Both the position numbers and the translations under genes were made by a program. Positions 51,542 to 60,721 of a stretch of DNA of 64,000 nucleotides are shown piece after piece. The stretch spans positions 1 to 64,000 of the forward strand of contig JASFTQ010000001.1 of the NCBI GenBank assembly GCA_050053515.1, read 5' to 3'. The DNA comes from G020354645 sp050053515. GTDB lineage: Bacteria > Desulfobacterota > Desulfobacteria > Desulfobacterales > G020354645. How positions within the stretch are numbered: position 1 is the stretch's first letter; every line of letters starts with the position of its first letter. Under the pieces are notes generated by a model. The model did not search any database. It was given only the letters and a program-made list of their open reading frames with translations, and had not been told where the DNA came from.

Positions 51542-53833
51542 TTAGGGGTGATCTTTTTTTTCATCAATAAGTCTCAGTTCCAGGGGTTTCTGCGTGTCCA
51601 GATGAACATCACGTTGGGGAAACGCGATTACCAGGCCTGCCTCACGGAAAAGTGCATCGACACGAAAGCGAACACTGCTTTCGATCTTGCGGCGTTCGAT
51701 GATCTGGCGAATACTAATCCAGAAATAAACATCGAAAATCAGTGCGTTATCGCCAAAATCATTAAACAGCACGAAAGGCTCTGGCTCCGGAAGTAGATTT
51801 TCAATTCCTTTGGTAGCTTCCAAGAGCAGCTTTTTAACACACTCAACCGGAGATCCATAGATGACACCTACGGTTACACGGGTTCGAATTTTTTTATCGG
51901 ATAGGGTCCAGTTGGTAATGTTTTTTTCAAGGAAACTGCTGTTGGGTACCAAGATGTGAATATTTTCTCCCGTGCGAACCCTTGTGCTTCGTGCCCCAAT
52001 ATCTTCAACTTGTCCCAAAATGCCCTCGATCTCAATCAGATCCCCGATGCTGATAGGACGCTCGGCCATTATGATGAATCCGCTGATAAAATTGTTGATC
52101 AAATTCTGGGCCCCGAAACCCACACCAATGGCGATGGCACCGCCTAAAAATGCAAATGCTGCCACAGGAATATTGACCATACGCAGGGCAAACAGAAAAA
52201 CAAGCAGATAGGCTAGAAACAAAAGCATTTTTTGAAAGGCCGAGGCCGTGGTTTCTTTAAGCCGCGCAAAGGAAAGCAGTCGCCGGGTCAGGATGCGAAC
52301 CAAATACTTGGCGATCAGAATGCCGATAATCAGAATAAAAAAAGAAACAATCAGCTTTCTGACCGTTACCGGTCGATTATCGATGACCCAAATCTCAAAA
52401 TTCCAAATACTTTGAATTTCATCCCAAATTCGAGAAGCCTTCCGTCCAATGGGAATTTTATCGAGCTTTAATGAAATCTCTTCTACAAGCCGGCTGTCCA
52501 CCTGCTCGGTCAACAAAATTGTAGAAATATATTCGAAGCGATGATTTGCCAGTGTTTGCATGGCTCCCAGTTGATTTTCCAAATGGTTTTTAACTTCTGC
52601 ACCAAACTCCCCTTCTGCAATTTCTTTTTCGAGGGTGGAAATTTGAGACTGCAAATTGGCCTGGTAATTCTGCTGCAGGGTGATGGCATTTTCGAGGTTT
52701 GCAAGGTAATCCTCGGCTTCCTCATTCCAGCCGGTAAGTTTTTGGGTATCGACTTCCCCCCTGATGAGAGTATGACGCTTTCGGACGGTATCCTCCTGAT
52801 GCCCGAGAAGTCTTGATGTATCTTCCATTTGTTCGATGATATTTTGATAGGTTGTATGCCAGGCTTGGCGTGCTTTTAAGGCGGCTTCCGCGATGATTGA
52901 CTCATTTTGATTCCTGGCCATCTTTAATTTTTTTAATGCTTCGAGCCAGGCCTCTTCTGCCTTTTTTTGTTCACGAGTGAGTTTTTCTAAATTTTCGGCC
53001 AACACCTTTCTCTTATTGGTAAGTGAGTTGAGCTGCTTTTGCAGGTCGGCTTCGTTAAAGGTAAGGTGGTTACGGACCCAAACTACTTGTTGCAAATATA
53101 ACTGTTCCCGAAGCTTTGCGATCTGCAATTCGATTTCTTGGTTTTCCTGAGTTGCCTTCTCCAGGTAAAAGAGGGCTTCAAGATAGTCCTTTTCCGCCTC
53201 TGCCTTTTCAAACCTCCATGCAAGACTCCGGGACACTGCCTCTGGCGGCTGGATCTCAATTTGTTCTTTTAACGTTCGCCACTGTCCCGCCGCTTTTTCA
53301 AACCGCGAGGTTATATTTTCCGATGATTTTTTCGCAAACTTTACCGCAAAAGCCAAAGTTGATTTCTGCTGTTGGGCGGCCGACAGCTCCCCTAATAGGT
53401 TGTCGTAAAAGCTCAAAAAATAGGGGGGGTCTTGAGAAACGCCTTTCTTTTCTTGAGTAGAAAGTTTTTGCAGTAAAAAATTTTCTTCTTCTTTTAAAGC
53501 GATTTTCTTTTTTACAGCCGTTAAAAGCTGCATATAGATCGATTGCGTAGCCTCTAATGTCGCAGTTTGTTCCCGAATCTCTTTTAATGAAACCCCCAGC
53601 TGATTGGCGGATTTTTCGGTCTCCGTCTTTTGGGCTAATAGAATTTTTTCCTTTAACGCCTGTACCTTTTCTTGAATTTCATCTGGCATGGGGAGTTTAA
53701 AATTTGCACGCTTAGCCGGGAGACCAACAGGTATTTCCTTGACCTGGGCACCAGTTGAATGTGACCAGTTGAAAATAGCGCATAAAAAAGCCAGCCCTAT
53801 AGCCATTCGATTCGATAAATCTGAGCATCGCAT
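51542..53833 (-). CDS. MscK/KefA-like mechanosensitive channel (C-terminus frameshifted)
   Basis: A 763-residue protein with a signal peptide, a long periplasmic coiled-coil part (about 30-440), membrane helices from about 480, and the MscS core with FLGGAIAIGVGFGAQNLINN and ISIGDLIEIEGILGQVEDIG. The frame stops at DEKKDHP inside GATG-A8-GATC (around 51551). In a neighbouring frame the sequence runs on as ITPKIDPEAFGVVTETIEV and so on to a TGA at 51436, overlapping the next gene by ATGA as elsewhere in this operon. One A fewer in the tract would join them. This looks like an indel, a sequencing error or slippage. Confidence 0.88.
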   Translation of the reverse strand: MRCSDLSNRMAIGLAFLCAIFNWSHSTGAQVKEIPVGLPAKRANFKLPMPDEIQEKVQALKEKILLAQKTETEKSANQLGVSLKEIREQTATLEATQSIYMQLLTAVKKKIALKEEENFLLQKLSTQEKKGVSQDPPYFLSFYDNLLGELSAAQQQKSTLAFAVKFAKKSSENITSRFEKAAGQWRTLKEQIEIQPPEAVSRSLAWRFEKAEAEKDYLEALFYLEKATQENQEIELQIAKLREQLYLQQVVWVRNHLTFNEADLQKQLNSLTNKRKVLAENLEKLTREQKKAEEAWLEALKKLKMARNQNESIIAEAALKARQAWHTTYQNIIEQMEDTSRLLGHQEDTVRKRHTLIRGEVDTQKLTGWNEEAEDYLANLENAITLQQNYQANLQSQISTLEKEIAEGEFGAEVKNHLENQLGAMQTLANHRFEYISTILLTEQVDSRLVEEISLKLDKIPIGRKASRIWDEIQSIWNFEIWVIDNRPVTVRKLIVSFFILIIGILIAKYLVRILTRRLLSFARLKETTASAFQKMLLFLAYLLVFLFALRMVNIPVAAFAFLGGAIAIGVGFGAQNLINNFISGFIIMAERPISIGDLIEIEGILGQVEDIGARSTRVRTGENIHILVPNSSFLEKNITNWTLSDKKIRTRVTVGVIYGSPVECVKKLLLEATKGIENLLPEPEPFVLFNDFGDNALIFDVYFWISIRQIIERRKIESSVRFRVDALFREAGLVIAFPQRDVHLDTQKPLELRLIDEKKDHP

Positions 53834-53960
53834 GAGATCAGACTCTTTTCTACGGGTTCTATAAGTTTTTTATCGTAGCCTACATTGAGCGTTTTTTTTC
53901 CGGCCATTGCGAGCAACCGATCCAGTCGGTGGCGAGGCAATCCCAAAAGCCGGGTCGAGT

Positions 53961-56576
53961 TTAGTTTGGACTGTAGTGGTCCACATCGATTTTATTGTCC
54001 TTGAGGTCAACCCGGATGACGTTCCCTTCAGGGATGTCGCCAGCGATCAAGGCCCGACCGATGCGGGTTTCCAGCTCCCTTTGAATATATCTGCGCAGCG
54101 GACGCGCACCATATACCGGATCATACCCTGATTCAGCAATAAACCGGCGGGCAGCTTCGGTTATTTCCACCTTCACGTGCTGCTCCTCCAGACGTTTAGA
54201 GAGATCTTGGGTCAACAATCCGACGATTTGTTCAACCTCATCTAGCGTCAAGGGTTTAAATAAAACGATATCATCGACGCGGTTGAGAAATTCCGGGCGA
54301 AATTGCTGCCTGAGCTCACCCATGACCCTTTTTTTAGCGGATTCTTCGATTTCACCCCGATCCGTGACGCTTTCCAGCAGATAATGGGAGCCGATATTGC
54401 TGGTCATGATGATCACGGTGTTCTTGAAATCAACCGTGCGCCCCTGCCCGTCGGTGAGGCGGCCGTCATCGAAAATTTGCAGCAGCACACCAAACACATC
54501 GTGGTGGGCTTTTTCGATTTCGTCGAACAGAATCACGCAATACGGTTTACGGCGCACGGCTTCAGTCAGTTGCCCGCCTTCTTCATAACCCACATATCCG
54601 GGAGGTGCTCCGAGCAATCGCGATACCGTGTGTTTTTCCATATACTCGCTCATGTCGATGCGCACCATGCTTTCTTCGGAGTCAAACAGCGCTTGGGCCA
54701 GGGTTTTGGCAAGTTCCGTTTTACCCACGCCCGTTGGACCCAGAAAAATGAATGTCCCAATGGGCCGCCGGGGATCCTTAATGCCGGAGCGTGCCCGGAT
54801 GACGGCATCCGCTACCAGTTGGACGGCTTCGTTCTGTCCGATTACCCGTTCATGGAGCACTTCGTCCAGACGCAATATTTTTTCCCGCTCGCCTTCCATC
54901 AGCCGGGAGACCGGAATTCCCGTCCAGCGTGAGATGATTTCGGCGATTTCCTCTTCAGAGACTTCTTCACGAAGCAGGCGTTCGCCCGCATGCCTTTGAG
55001 AAATCATTTCCTCCTCGGTTTTCATCTGGCGCTCCAGATCAGCCAGCCGTCCGTATTTTAATTCCGCAGCGCGATTGAGATCATACTTTCTTTCGGCCAC
55101 TTCGATCTCATGACGAATTTTTTCAATCTCTTCGCGGATGGCCTGGACTTTTTTGATCGCCTCCTTCTCGGTTTCCCATTGAGCGCGCATGGCACTGTTC
55201 TTTTCCCTGAGATCAGCCAGCTCTTTTTGCAGCGTATTGAGCCGATCCTTACTGGAGCGGTCGCGCTCTTTTTTAAGAGCGGCTTCCTCGATTTCCAGCT
55301 GCATTATCCTGCGGGAAACCTCGTCCAACTCGGTGGGCATGGAGTCGATTTCGGTACGGATCATGGCGCAAGCCTCGTCCACCAGATCAATGGCCTTGTC
55401 CGGTAGAAATCGGTCACTCACGTACCGGTTGGAAAGGGTGGCGGCGGCCACCAGCGCAGCATCCTGGATTTTAACACCGTGATGGACCTCATAGCGCTCC
55501 TTGATGCCGCGCAGAATGGAAATGGTGTCTTCCACGGTGGGTTCGGACACCACAACGGGTTGAAAACGTCTTTCCAAGGCCTTGTCTTTTTCGATGTATT
55601 TGCGGTATTCATCCAAGGTGGTGGCCCCGATACAGTGCAACTCCCCCCGGGCCAGCATCGGTTTGAGCATGTTGCCGGCATCGATGGCTCCTTCAGCCTT
55701 ACCGGCCCCCACGATGGTGTGGAGCTCATCGATAAACAGCAGGATACCGCCTTCAGATTCTTTGATCTCCTGCAACACCGCCTTGAGGCGTTCTTCGAAT
55801 TCACCGCGGTATTTGGCACCGGCTACCAGGGCACCCATATCCAGGGCGAAGATGGATTTATCTTTCAACCCTTCCGGTACGTCCTGGCGCACGATCCGGT
55901 GAGCCAGTCCCTCGGCAATCGCTGTTTTACCGACCCCGGGGTCGCCGATCAGCACCGGATTGTTCTTGGTTTTACGGCTGAGAATCCGGATGACCCTGCG
56001 AATTTCGCCGTCGCGACCAACCACCGGATCGAGTTTGCCTTTGCGGGCTTCCTGGACCAGATCCCTACCGTATTTCTGTAATGCTTCGTAAGTACCCTCC
56101 GGATCGGCGCTTGTCACCCGCTGGTGTCCGCGCACCGTGGACAGGGTTTTCAGGAGGGAATCGCGCGTGATGCCAAATTCCTCGAGCACTTTTCCGGACG
56201 GCGTAGTGCCGCCCTCATCAATAAAAGCCAGCAGGATATGCTCTACGGACACATATTCGTCTTTCAGCTTGCGAGCTTCATCCTGGGCTTTGACCAACAG
56301 CTTATTTAGCCTCTGGGTGACATATACCTTGCCGGGCTCGATGCCGGGACCACTGACGCGCGGCTTTTTTTCAAGCTCCTGTTGCAGCCGACCCCGGAAT
56401 GAATCCACAGGGATTTCCAATCGCTGCAACAGTCGCAGAAAAAGCCCGTCGGACTGCTCTGTCAGAGCCAACAGAAGGTGCTCTCCATCAACCTCCTGGT
56501 GGCCGAAGTTTATGGCCTGGGTTTGAGCCTCCTGCAGAGCTTCTTGTGATTTGATGGTAAATTTGTTGAGATCCAT
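53961..56576 (-). CDS. clpB: ClpB disaggregase
   Basis: An 871-residue Hsp100 protein with the complete ClpB layout: two N-terminal Clp repeats (FTIKSQEALQEAQ onward), AAA-1 with Walker A GDPGVGKTAIAEGLA (about 208), the coiled-coil M-domain (about 405-530), AAA-2 with GPTGVGKTELAK (about 611) and a D2 C-terminal domain. It extracts polypeptides from aggregates, normally with DnaK/DnaJ. The ATG has a CAGGAGG site. Directly upstream is only a stub of cbpM and no dnaJ/cbpA, so the usual dnaJ-cbpM-clpB operon has been cut here. The ClpP-binding loop of ClpA/ClpX is not expected in this family. Confidence 0.96.
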   Translation of the reverse strand: MDLNKFTIKSQEALQEAQTQAINFGHQEVDGEHLLLALTEQSDGLFLRLLQRLEIPVDSFRGRLQQELEKKPRVSGPGIEPGKVYVTQRLNKLLVKAQDEARKLKDEYVSVEHILLAFIDEGGTTPSGKVLEEFGITRDSLLKTLSTVRGHQRVTSADPEGTYEALQKYGRDLVQEARKGKLDPVVGRDGEIRRVIRILSRKTKNNPVLIGDPGVGKTAIAEGLAHRIVRQDVPEGLKDKSIFALDMGALVAGAKYRGEFEERLKAVLQEIKESEGGILLFIDELHTIVGAGKAEGAIDAGNMLKPMLARGELHCIGATTLDEYRKYIEKDKALERRFQPVVVSEPTVEDTISILRGIKERYEVHHGVKIQDAALVAAATLSNRYVSDRFLPDKAIDLVDEACAMIRTEIDSMPTELDEVSRRIMQLEIEEAALKKERDRSSKDRLNTLQKELADLREKNSAMRAQWETEKEAIKKVQAIREEIEKIRHEIEVAERKYDLNRAAELKYGRLADLERQMKTEEEMISQRHAGERLLREEVSEEEIAEIISRWTGIPVSRLMEGEREKILRLDEVLHERVIGQNEAVQLVADAVIRARSGIKDPRRPIGTFIFLGPTGVGKTELAKTLAQALFDSEESMVRIDMSEYMEKHTVSRLLGAPPGYVGYEEGGQLTEAVRRKPYCVILFDEIEKAHHDVFGVLLQIFDDGRLTDGQGRTVDFKNTVIIMTSNIGSHYLLESVTDRGEIEESAKKRVMGELRQQFRPEFLNRVDDIVLFKPLTLDEVEQIVGLLTQDLSKRLEEQHVKVEITEAARRFIAESGYDPVYGARPLRRYIQRELETRIGRALIAGDIPEGNVIRVDLKDNKIDVDHYSPN

Positions 56577-56599
56577 TGTTGTAACCTCCTGAAAAGTAG

Positions 56600-56734
56600 C
56601 TAAACCTGTTTTTCCAGTTCGCGAATGCTGGCTTCCAGCTCCTCGATGCGGTCCAACAGGTCCAGGACCTCACCGATGCCGGAATAATTGATGCCCAGGT
56701 CATTTCGAAGTCTTAAAATTCTTTCACTATTTGA
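56600..56734 (-). pseudogene. Truncated cbpM (MerR-like chaperone modulator) remnant
   Basis: The 44-codon frame after a TGA at 56737-56735 has no start codon and reads ILRLRNDLGINYSGIGEVLD then LLDRIEELEASIRELEKQV to TAG at 56600. This is the characteristic C-terminal end of CbpM, the modulator of the DnaJ homologue CbpA. The DNA-binding N-terminal half and any cbpA/dnaJ gene are gone; repeat element B2 begins about 155 bp further upstream. clpB starts 23 bp after the stop. Confidence 0.7.
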
Positions 56735-56888
56735 TCATATATCTTTACATGATTTATTGGTTTTTAACCCCGGCAGGCATATTTAGTCAAGATAGGTTTT
56801 ACTCTCAATACACCATCTTATGTGATTAACATTCGTTATTTCATTATTCCACAATTACACCCTGCCAACATTTCCTCCAGGGCTGAGG

Positions 56889-57188
56889 TTATAGTGATTG
56901 TCAAAATGATGTTCCGATAGCCCGAGGTGCAGGCTGGGGGTAAATTTTTATCGACAAGCTGATTTCCCCGGTGATGCTAAGCGACAAAGGGTTGTTGCTG
57001 CCTGGTTGGGCAAACAGCGGTGAGTCTTTGTGTTAACCACAATACTCTGGTAACTGGCAGGGGGGGGCAATTGATAGGAAGTGGCCATTTCCAAGCCAAT
57101 GGGGCAGTATTTGTGCATCTTGACGACAAAAATTTACCCCCTGCCGACACCTCGGGCAGTCATAATGTTATTTTGACAAGCACTATAA
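56889..57188 (+). repeat. MITE-like element B, copy 2
   Basis: A 300-bp element with long terminal inverted repeats: the first about 69 bp (TTATAGTGATTGTCAAAATG onward, with GCCCGAGGTG and GGGGGTAAATTTTT) and the last 69 bp read inversely match at most positions. It is homologous over its length to copy B1 before lon. Internal blocks CGACAAGCTGATT, CCCCGGTG, TAACTGGCAG and GCATCTTGACG also match element A. No coding capacity is evident. Confidence 0.82.
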
Positions 57189-57262
57189 AAGCAGCCGGGT
57201 TTGATAACGACGATGATGGATGAAAGTCACAAAAGGAGGGGGCTAAGGTTATGTTGGATTAT

Positions 57263-59548
57263 TTAGAATTCCATTTCATCCAATGCTTTGCGAACACCAG
57301 TGACCGTGGTTTCAGACAGGAGCCGTTTTGCAAAAGTTTCAGCATCTGATAACCTGAGGCTCGCAATGAACTTCTGTATGCCCGGCAGAAACCCTGGATA
57401 TACGCTGAGACTGCGTATTCCAATACCAAGTAAAAATGGAATATAATCCGTTTCATGAGCCATCTCACCACACACCGAAAGCTCCTTTTTTTGCTTTTTT
57501 GCCGCCCGAGCTGTTTTTGCAAGCCCTCTTAGGACTGCCGGATGGTAGGGTCGGTAATAGTGGGCTACTTTTTCATTGCCCCGATCGACTGCCAGCATGT
57601 ACTGAATAAAATCGTTTGTGCCGATCGATAGAAAATCGACCGCGTTTGCAAGTTCATCGATGATTTCCAGCACGCAGGGCAGCTCGATCATCGCTCCGAT
57701 CCGGGGTTTGGGGTGATGGGCTAGATCTTCACGCTGCAAGGCGTCGATGCAATCATAAACCTCACGTTGTGCCTCCTGGTACTCATCCAACGAAGAAATC
57801 ATGGGAAACATAATGCTCACTGTTTCCGTTTCTGAACCGGCCCTTAAGATTGCCCGCAGTTGTTGGCGGAACATCTCGCGGTGGTACAGGGTAAAACGTA
57901 TGGCTCTGAGTCCGAGATCAGGATTGTCCTCTTGCGGGGTGGCTGCATATGCCGGCATTTTTTTGCCGCCGAGATCCAGGGTCCGAATCGTTACATTTTT
58001 TCCCCGCATACCATCAAACAGCTGTTTATAGACAATATATTGTTCTTCTTCAGAAGGAACGGATGATCGAATCAGAAACGGAAATTCGCTCCTGTACAAC
58101 CCTACTCCCTCGGCTTTCAATTCTCTGGCAAGCGAGAGGTCCCGCAGAATATTGACGTTTGCCAGAAGTTGAATGCGAACCCCGTCTTTTGTGTGGGTTT
58201 TGGAAGACATGGATTTGGCCGCGACCGTGGTATCCAAGGGTAATGGTTTTTGAGGCGCATACTCATGGATAATTGATTCAGAAGGATTGATGTATATTTC
58301 ACCAACGCCGGCATCCATGATTAAATGCGTGTTGAAGGGCAAATCCAATAGCTCCTGCCGATCAGCAACAATCATTGGAATTTGTAAGGACTGGGCTAAA
58401 ATTGAGACGTGTGATGTGATTCCGCCATGTAATAAAATAATTCCCTTAACTCCCTCGGATGCCAGTTTAAGAACATCGGAGGGATATAACTCCCGCGCAA
58501 TAACAATCCGATTTTCACCCCAAAGTGATATATCATGCTCACCCGGCTCGAAATTTTCCAGAATCCGTCCGGCAAGGTCCTTAACATCATTGGCTTTTTC
58601 CCTGATGTGGACGAAAGGACTTTCCGAGAATAATTTGACGTAGCGCTCGGCGACCAATTTGACAGCCGCCATTGGAGCCGTACCTTCCCGGATCAGATTT
58701 TCCATCTGATTTACAAACCGAACATCTTTCAGAATCATTAAATGAGCCGTAAAAATAAGGGAGGCACTCTCCGGCATTTGATGGACGAATCGTGCCTGGA
58801 GTTCTGTGATTTGATCGACCGTGGCGCGAATTGCACGATGAAAGTCTTTAAGGGTATACTTGAAATCGTATTCAACGTTTGGGTCGAGCAACATGTCATA
58901 AACTCTATCGATTACGATAACCGTTGCATGGGCATAACCCGGGGAAGCAACCTGACCTTTGATTATCTGGAGATCATCAGGAATTGGTTTTTTGATGTAC
59001 TTATCCTTTTTCCGGCCGAGGTCTTTTAAAAGTCGTGCATTACCGACCACGCCTGCCAGTTGTGAGGCAATGGCTCGCATGACGATAATATCAAGTTCAT
59101 CAAAATGATCGCTCTTCTCATGCTGGACCACCAAAACGCCAATTTTCTCTAGACCCCTGAGAATCGGCACCGACAGAAAAGATTTGAATCGATCCTCATG
59201 GGCTTCCGTAAAATATTTGAATTTTGGATTGCGGTCCGCAAAGGCTTCTATTGTCGGCTCGAGTTTCTCCAAGGTAAGTCCCACCAAGCCTTCGCCAATT
59301 TTCATTCGAATCTTGCCAATCGCTTCCGGGTTCAGCCCCCTGGTGGCAGTTAAAATCAGCTCACGGGATGGATCATCATAAAGATAGATAGAGCAGACAT
59401 CGGCATCCATATGCCCGGCAACCATTTCTACGGTACGCTGCAGAAAGGTTTCAATGTTTTCGCTGCCTGTCAGCAATGCGGCAAGTTCCCCGATATCGCA
59501 AACCAGGCTAAGGTGGGCATGATCCTTTTTTATTATGGTACGATCCAT
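57263..59548 (-). CDS. ptsP: PtsP-type phosphoenolpyruvate phosphotransferase with GAF domain (EI-Ntr)
   Basis: A 761-residue protein with an N-terminal GAF domain (about 15-165) and enzyme I domains. The phosphorylated His is in LHGGITSHVSILA (about 380), and the PEP-binding barrel shows FDGMRGKNVTIRTLDLGG, IGTNDFIQYMLAVDR and CGEMAHE with the catalytic Cys. This is the nitrogen-related PTS entry enzyme, which passes phosphate from PEP to an NPr/HPr protein and links carbon, nitrogen and potassium status. No HPr or EIIA is encoded nearby. Its start lies inside the end of the upstream usp gene (16-bp overlap). Confidence 0.93.
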   Translation of the reverse strand: MDRTIIKKDHAHLSLVCDIGELAALLTGSENIETFLQRTVEMVAGHMDADVCSIYLYDDPSRELILTATRGLNPEAIGKIRMKIGEGLVGLTLEKLEPTIEAFADRNPKFKYFTEAHEDRFKSFLSVPILRGLEKIGVLVVQHEKSDHFDELDIIVMRAIASQLAGVVGNARLLKDLGRKKDKYIKKPIPDDLQIIKGQVASPGYAHATVIVIDRVYDMLLDPNVEYDFKYTLKDFHRAIRATVDQITELQARFVHQMPESASLIFTAHLMILKDVRFVNQMENLIREGTAPMAAVKLVAERYVKLFSESPFVHIREKANDVKDLAGRILENFEPGEHDISLWGENRIVIARELYPSDVLKLASEGVKGIILLHGGITSHVSILAQSLQIPMIVADRQELLDLPFNTHLIMDAGVGEIYINPSESIIHEYAPQKPLPLDTTVAAKSMSSKTHTKDGVRIQLLANVNILRDLSLARELKAEGVGLYRSEFPFLIRSSVPSEEEQYIVYKQLFDGMRGKNVTIRTLDLGGKKMPAYAATPQEDNPDLGLRAIRFTLYHREMFRQQLRAILRAGSETETVSIMFPMISSLDEYQEAQREVYDCIDALQREDLAHHPKPRIGAMIELPCVLEIIDELANAVDFLSIGTNDFIQYMLAVDRGNEKVAHYYRPYHPAVLRGLAKTARAAKKQKKELSVCGEMAHETDYIPFLLGIGIRSLSVYPGFLPGIQKFIASLRLSDAETFAKRLLSETTVTGVRKALDEMEF

Positions 59549-60477
59549 ACGGCCATGTCGGTGCAGTCTTCGATTACTTTGCGGGTAATGCTGCCCATGG
59601 TGAATTCGGCCTCATTGGAAACGCCGCGTCTACCCATAACAATGGTGCCGCATTCGTGACGTTTCGCTTCGCGAAGGATGTCTTTTGCCGGTCTGCGGCT
59701 TCCATCGGCAACCCTTGCCGAAATCAGAGCTGCATCGACGCCCGCATCTATCAGCGTCTGATGGGCTTTTTTCATATAGGGGGTGATCTCCTCTTCGGCG
59801 GTTTGCTGCCAGAGTTCTTCAAGCTCTGAAGCCCCTTCAAATATCTCTTTGGGGATAAACCGGTTGAGATTTCGTTTGCTGTGAAAAAAGTGAATTTTGC
59901 AAGTGGTTGCGGAAAGCATAAATCCGGCATGATCCACCGCCCGCAGGGTATTTTCTGAGCAATCCAGGGCAATAAGGATGTTTTTGGCTTTGACGGATCC
60001 TTTTATCATCCAGATCGGACACCCGCGACAGAGTTCCAGTACCTTGTTCGAGACCTCCCCCATAAATAAAGCCTCCAGGCGACTTTTTCCCCGGGTTGTC
60101 ATTAGAACCGTATCCGCCTTTTTTTCATGCACCCAGGTGCAGATGTCCCGGGCAACCCCCACCTCTTTGTTACGGAAAGTGGTGTGAATGGATTTGTCAC
60201 TACAGCCTTTGGTTATCAGTCTTGTTTTGGCCTCATGAAGGATATGTTCGGCAAGTTCAATATTGTTCTTTTCAATTTTTTTCAGCTGCGCTGCCGTTTG
60301 CCGGTTTTTTTTGCTTTCCTCGACCAGAATAGGCGGCAATGCAGGCAATATGTAAAGTAAGGATAGATTTATCCTGTGACCCGATTCATACAAAAGTTTT
60401 ATATAGTCTACGGAATGCAGGGCGTTTTTAGAACCATCAACTGGTACTGCAATCATTTTACTTGTTTCCGTTTCCAT
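59533..60477 (-). CDS. Universal stress protein, tandem UspA domains
   Basis: A 314-residue protein with two UspA domains. Domain 1 starts KMIAVPVDGSKNALHSVDY and ends DTVLMTTRGKSRLEALFMG; domain 2 starts KNILIALDCSENTLRAVDH and ends GTIVMGRRGVSNEAEFTMGS with VTRKVIEDC-type strand. The G-2X-G-9X-G(S/T) pattern indicates ATP binding. It overlaps ptsP, so the two are translated from one message. It is related to, but clearly different from, the protein at 45.6 kb. Confidence 0.92.
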   Translation of the reverse strand: METETSKMIAVPVDGSKNALHSVDYIKLLYESGHRINLSLLYILPALPPILVEESKKNRQTAAQLKKIEKNNIELAEHILHEAKTRLITKGCSDKSIHTTFRNKEVGVARDICTWVHEKKADTVLMTTRGKSRLEALFMGEVSNKVLELCRGCPIWMIKGSVKAKNILIALDCSENTLRAVDHAGFMLSATTCKIHFFHSKRNLNRFIPKEIFEGASELEELWQQTAEEEITPYMKKAHQTLIDAGVDAALISARVADGSRRPAKDILREAKRHECGTIVMGRRGVSNEAEFTMGSITRKVIEDCTDMAVWIVP

Positions 60478-60511
60478 GCGGTTGACCCCCTCATTTTGCT
60501 TTTATTAATTC

Positions 60512-60636
60512 AGGGGTCGGGGTATTTTTTTCACGGCAAGATGCCGGGTTGTTGCCTGCCAAGCCTGACAGCAGCAACTGCCTTACATTTTACGGTCGGT
60601 TGTTTAAAACTTTTACTCCAAAACACCCCGACCCCT
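60512..60636 (-). repeat. MITE-like element A, copy 3, internally deleted
   Basis: A 125-bp version with both ends of element A (AGGGGTCGGGGTATTTTTTT and ACACCCCGACCCCT) and the left arm intact. About 90 bp of the right arm, present in copies 1 and 2, are missing after ACTTTTACTCCAA. It has the same orientation as copy 2. Confidence 0.8.
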
Positions 60637-60721
60637 TTTAATTATCCTATGACGATCATATCCGTCTAAAAACCATTTTCCAGATGAGTATGAGCTATTA
60701 CAGTTTATCCGATTCCAAATT

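Noticed and set aside
54303..54932. Long open frame (209 codons) on the plus strand opposite clpB
   Set aside because: It is antisense to highly conserved ClpB sequence, has no family features and no ribosome site. Similar frames opposite clpB at 55479-56081 and opposite amylosucrase at 17676-18140 and 18156-18641 were dropped for the same reason.
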